Assembly (NCBI GenBank): GCA_035604455.1
Contig: DATNIM010000100.1
Location: forward strand, 1 to 64,000
Direction of reading: 5' to 3'
Length of the DNA: 64,000 bases
Source: AG25 sp035604455
GTDB taxonomy: Bacteria > Gemmatimonadota > Gemmatimonadetes > Gemmatimonadales > GWC2-71-9
Each line of letters starts with the position of its first letter. The stretch's first letter is position 1. The position numbers and the translations under genes were made by a program. The notes under the pieces were generated by a model, which saw only the letters and a list, made by a program, of their open reading frames with translations, was not told the DNA's origin and ran no database searches. Shown here one piece after another: positions 61,251-64,000 of this stretch.

Positions 61251-62447
61251 TCAGTGATCGGCCGGGTCGCGCTCAGCGGACCCGGCCTTCTGTTGATCGG
61301 CAGCCCGTGTCTCACCCCGCTTGAAGGCTCGTTGCGCGACCAGGCGGACCGCGAGCACTGCGAGCCCACCCCCGTAGGTGTACGCGACGGCGGGGCGGAG
61401 TGCCGGAACCGCGACCTCCACCACCCACAAGCCGAAGAGGCCGGCCGCCGCTCCCGCGCCGAACGCCCCTGACGCGAGCAGCGCGACACCCACCGCCGTC
61501 TGCAGGAGTGCGAGGAGGACTTCCAGGCGTTGCGCCGCGTCGAGCGCGAACGACCCCCAGGTCCCGAACGCTCGCCAGTGGGCGAAGCCGAAGACGATGG
61601 GAATCGTGCCAGCGAGAACGGTCCACTGGTTGACGTTGCTCGCCACGAGATTCATGAGGGCCATGGGCCCCGTGGCCTCCCGCCTCGCCCAGGCGACGCT
61701 AGACACGAGTTCGGGCACTTCGGTGAGCACGGGCGCCAGCCATTGCACGACGAGAAACGGGGCGATGCCGAGCACCGCGGCGACCGCGAGCATCGACGTG
61801 AAGAAGGGGCGCACCGTTGCTGCGAGCAGCGCCGTTCCTGCGAGGCACACGGTGCCGATCCGCACGTGGCGGCGCCACCCCGTGGTGGCGAGCGTCCACC
61901 GCGCCACGGCGGAGATGGGCACTGCACTCTCCTTGGGTGGCGTGCGCGCCGCGAAAATGAGGTAACCCACATAGCACGCCACGAGGACCGCCGCGTCGGT
62001 GGCGGTGAGGGATCCCTTGACGAGAACAACGGCGAAATACGCGAGCGGGGGAACGAGCGCCGCCACGCCCACCGCGTCCTCGCCCGTCAGCGTGAGGGCG
62101 CGAAGGGCCGGAAGACGGCGGCGCCAGCGAGCGGTCGCCTGGACGACGTAGACGAGCGGCCAGCCGAGGCCCACGAGCAGCCGAATCGCTCCGGTGAGAT
62201 TGGCGATCGCGAGCGACGCCCGAGCTGGGTCTTCGCCCGCGCGCCAGGCGATCACCGCTTCCACGCCGAATTCCGGAAGGGTCTGGAGCCAGGCGAGCAA
62301 CGCGAGCGCGAGGCCGCGCCCGAGCACGCTTTGCGCGGCCTCGGCGCCCCACGTGACGAGGAACGCCGATGCGAGCAGGGCGGGACACGTCCACAACGCG
62401 GGCCAGGCTCCCGCGCCCGAGAGGGAAGCGAGTACCTTTAGACGCAC
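61251..62447 (-). CDS. Sodium/calcium exchanger family (CaCA) protein
   Basis: A 398-residue membrane protein with the two CaCA alpha-repeats: LQTLPEFGVEAVIAWRAGED (acid of the family's SxPE motif) and VLTEVPELVSSVAWARREAT, the second with P-E and the downstream LMNLVASNVNQW block. About ten or eleven helices. It probably exchanges Ca2+ or Na+ for protons or Na+. GTG at 62447 is chosen; an open frame continues upstream over the divergent PTPS gene without homology. The C-terminal tail is charged. Confidence 0.78.
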   Translation of the reverse strand: MRLKVLASLSGAGAWPALWTCPALLASAFLVTWGAEAAQSVLGRGLALALLAWLQTLPEFGVEAVIAWRAGEDPARASLAIANLTGAIRLLVGLGWPLVYVVQATARWRRRLPALRALTLTGEDAVGVAALVPPLAYFAVVLVKGSLTATDAAVLVACYVGYLIFAARTPPKESAVPISAVARWTLATTGWRRHVRIGTVCLAGTALLAATVRPFFTSMLAVAAVLGIAPFLVVQWLAPVLTEVPELVSSVAWARREATGPMALMNLVASNVNQWTVLAGTIPIVFGFAHWRAFGTWGSFALDAAQRLEVLLALLQTAVGVALLASGAFGAGAAAGLFGLWVVEVAVPALRPAVAYTYGGGLAVLAVRLVAQRAFKRGETRAADQQKAGSAERDPADH

Positions 62448-62486
62448 GGGCGGCGAAGATAGTCCCGCCCCGGAGGGCCAACAAGC

Positions 62487-62900
62487 ATGCCGCGTTGCGT
62501 CATCACACGCCGGGTTCACTTCAGCGCCGCCCATCGGCTCCACAACCCGAGTCTGTCGGCGGCGGAGAACGAGGCCACGTTTGGCCTGTGCAACAATCCG
62601 AACTACCACGGCCACAACTACAACCTCGACATCTCGGTCGAAGGGGACATCGATCCGGTGACCGGCTATGTCATGGACCTTGAGCGCCTGCACGACGTCG
62701 CTACCGAGTGCCTCGTGCGGCATGTGGACCACAAGAACCTGAATCTCGACGTGCCCTGGTTCGCCACCCTGAACCCGACCGCCGAGAACATCGCCGTCGT
62801 TTGCTGGCGCGTCCTTGAGCCGGCCGTGCGACCGGTGACTCTCAAACGGGTTCGGCTCTGGGAAACGGAGCGGACCTTCGTGGACTACGATGGCACCTGA
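62487..62900 (+). CDS. ptpS: 6-pyruvoyl-tetrahydropterin synthase
   Basis: A 137-residue zinc enzyme of the QueD/PTPS family that converts dihydroneopterin triphosphate to 6-pyruvoyl-tetrahydropterin. Zinc histidines are H16 (FSAAHRLHNPSLS) and H41, H43 (NYHGHNY); C35 is the catalytic cysteine of FGLCNNPN. Aspartate/histidine DHKN (81-84) and E126 complete the site. The whole pattern, including DIDPVTGYVMDL and HKNLNLDVPWF, follows the animal PTPS pattern rather than the shorter bacterial QueD. The gene precedes folE and an SDR, as expected for biopterin synthesis. It is divergent from the CaCA gene, 39 bases away. Confidence 0.9.
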   Translation: MPRCVITRRVHFSAAHRLHNPSLSAAENEATFGLCNNPNYHGHNYNLDISVEGDIDPVTGYVMDLERLHDVATECLVRHVDHKNLNLDVPWFATLNPTAENIAVVCWRVLEPAVRPVTLKRVRLWETERTFVDYDGT

Positions 62901-63537
62901 TCAGGCAAAGCCGGCGAGCCTTCACGGCCTCTACGGCTCCGAGGCGTCGCCCCGGGCCGAGGGCGGCCCCACGGCGTTCGAGGCCCTCATCCGGCAGATG
63001 TTGGAACAGTTGGGCGAAGACCCCGAGCGCGAGGGGTTACGCCAAACCCCGGCGCGCGTCGAGACGTCGTTGCGCTGGCTCACGCGGGGCTATGGGATTT
63101 CCGTCGCGGACGTCATCGGCGACGCGCTGTACACGGAACGCCACGACAACCTCGTGTGCGTGCGGGACATCGAGGTGTACTCGCTCTGCGAGCACCACAT
63201 GCTGCCGTTCTTCGGGCGCGCGCACGTGGCCTACCTCCCGAACGGTCGGCTCGTCGGGCTCTCGAAGATTCCGCGGGTGATCGAAGTGTTCGCGCGACGC
63301 TTTCAGTTGCAGGAGCGCCTCACGGATCAGGTGGCTGACGCGCTGATGGAGGTGCTCGAGCCGCGCGGCGTGGGCGTGGTGATCGAGGCCTACCACCTGT
63401 GCATGATGATGCGCGGCGTGGAAAAGCAGAACTCGAAGACGGTGACGAGTGCGTTGCGGGGCGCGTTGCTCGACGATGGCCGTACGCGGGAGGAGTTCTT
63501 GCGCCTCGTGCACGGCGCGCGCGGCACGGTGGAGTGA
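62890..63537 (+). CDS. folE: GTP cyclohydrolase I
   Basis: A 215-residue FolE that converts GTP to 7,8-dihydroneopterin triphosphate. Zinc ligands are in YSLCEHHMLPFFG and the late CMMMRG cysteine; GLSKIPRVIEVFARR and GVEKQNSKTVTSA are family motifs. The N terminus (about 30 residues) is variable as usual. The start overlaps the ptpS end by eleven bases, so translation is coupled. Its product is the PTPS substrate; it also feeds folate. Confidence 0.97.
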   Translation: MAPDQAKPASLHGLYGSEASPRAEGGPTAFEALIRQMLEQLGEDPEREGLRQTPARVETSLRWLTRGYGISVADVIGDALYTERHDNLVCVRDIEVYSLCEHHMLPFFGRAHVAYLPNGRLVGLSKIPRVIEVFARRFQLQERLTDQVADALMEVLEPRGVGVVIEAYHLCMMMRGVEKQNSKTVTSALRGALLDDGRTREEFLRLVHGARGTVE

Positions 63538-64000
63538 CGGGCGCACCCCCGCTCGGCGGGAAGGTGGCCCTCGTAACCGGCGCCTCGCGCGGCATCGGGT
63601 TCGCCGTCGCCGCGGGCCTCCGCGCGGCGGGCGCGCACGTGGTCCGGCTGGCGCGCACCCTGGAGGATCGTTCCGAGGTCGGCGAGACCGACGTCGCCTG
63701 CGACGTCACGGATCCGGTGGCCGTGGAGCGCGCCCTGCGTCGGGTGCTCGCGGGGCCCGGGGTCCCCGACATCCTCGTCAACAACGCAGGCATCTTCGCG
63801 ATCAAGTCCATCGAGCAGACGACCGCGGAGGAGTTCGGCCGCACGCTGAGCACCAACCTCACGGGCTGCTTTCTCGTGACGCGAGCGTTCTTGCCGGTAA
63901 TGCGGGCGCGAGGGAATGGACACCTCGTCACCATCGGTAGCGTGTCGGACCACGTGGCGTTCCCCGGGTCGAGTGCCTACGCGGCGAGCAAGTACGGACT
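63534..64000 (+). CDS. Short-chain dehydrogenase, candidate sepiapterin-reductase-like (partial)
   Basis: A short-chain dehydrogenase cut by the window end after about 155 residues. Cofactor motif VALVTGASRGIGFAVAAG, structural NNAGIF, and the active site IGSVSDH...YAASK (Tyr and Lys visible) are all present. The GTG start overlaps the folE stop as GTGA. In this context it could reduce 6-pyruvoyl-tetrahydropterin to tetrahydrobiopterin, as sepiapterin reductase does. The family is broad, and FabG-like or other activity is possible. Confidence 0.9.
   Translation, partial: MTGAPPLGGKVALVTGASRGIGFAVAAGLRAAGAHVVRLARTLEDRSEVGETDVACDVTDPVAVERALRRVLAGPGVPDILVNNAGIFAIKSIEQTTAEEFGRTLSTNLTGCFLVTRAFLPVMRARGNGHLVTIGSVSDHVAFPGSSAYAASKYG

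Noticed and set aside
62487..62900. QueD (queuosine) interpretation of the PTPS gene
   Set aside because: No queC or queE nearby, and the insertion and motif pattern is that of PTPS. Kept as an alternative only until the region beyond 64000 is seen.

Overview
The window is one contiguous piece of a high-GC bacterial chromosome. By eye it is roughly 70% G+C, has many GTG and TTG starts, and is almost gap-free. The gene families present fit a Gemmatimonadota-type soil or sediment bacterium best: large M13 and M20 peptidases, a PorV-like outer membrane protein, a Glu/Leu-type dehydrogenase, LemA, a split E1alpha/E1beta pyruvate dehydrogenase and an Opp-type peptide importer. The phylum is an inference from gene content, not a match to a known genome. 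I see no rRNA, tRNA, IS element, phage gene or CRISPR array. Most of the window is housekeeping and central metabolism.

Layout. 1-2.3 kb: a nucleotidyltransferase-fold protein, a LemA lipoprotein and an M23 peptidase. 2.4-9.0 kb: a leftward run hisIE-dnaE-accA-metG-M23. 9.1-12.4 kb, rightward: a cation/proton antiporter, a PorV-like protein and a predicted aminopeptidase. 12.4-16.3 kb: a TPR protein plus glutamate dehydrogenase leftward, and an M20 peptidase rightward. 16.2-24.9 kb: a tightly coupled leftward block thiO-lipA-pdhA-pdhB-pdhC-lpdA-membrane protein-lipB-molybdopterin oxidoreductase. 24.9-33.5 kb: accessory and poorly known genes. These include a deoxyhypusine-synthase-like protein, a glycosyltransferase fused to DUF3108, a hybrid histidine kinase, a C26 amidase, a coiled-coil protein, a RemA-like protein and a POT transporter.

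33.5-46.2 kb: a very long leftward run coaE-gcvH-gcvP-lplA-oppABCDF-DUF3047-microprotein-sugar transporter. 46.6-51 kb: hupB with a repeat-rich promoter region, a DbpA-like protein whose helicase motifs have decayed, an aspartate aminotransferase and a UbiG-type methyltransferase. 51-57.6 kb: a HerA-like ATPase, an Mre11/SbcD nuclease, a Rad50/SbcC ATPase and a GNAT protein, all co-directional. 57.6-62.4 kb: an anion transporter, an M13 peptidase with a 54-residue membrane partner, and a CaCA exchanger. 62.5-64 kb: a eukaryote-like 6-pyruvoyl-tetrahydropterin synthase, GTP cyclohydrolase I and an SDR, cut by the window edge. This last set looks like a tetrahydrobiopterin pathway.

How the genes fit together. 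Lipoate metabolism links two distant blocks. LipB and LipA make lipoyl groups, and an LplA/LipM-type enzyme transfers or scavenges them. PDH E2 and GcvH carry them, and one E3 (LpdA) probably serves both complexes. The most unusual material is the HerA-Mre11-Rad50 triad, the inactivated helicase with an intact rRNA-binding domain, the unexplained C-terminal extension of CoaE, the glycosyltransferase-DUF3108 fusion, and the biopterin cluster. Starts were chosen from family alignments, ribosome-binding sites and the very frequent GTGA/ATGA stop-start overlaps; stops are firmer than starts throughout.
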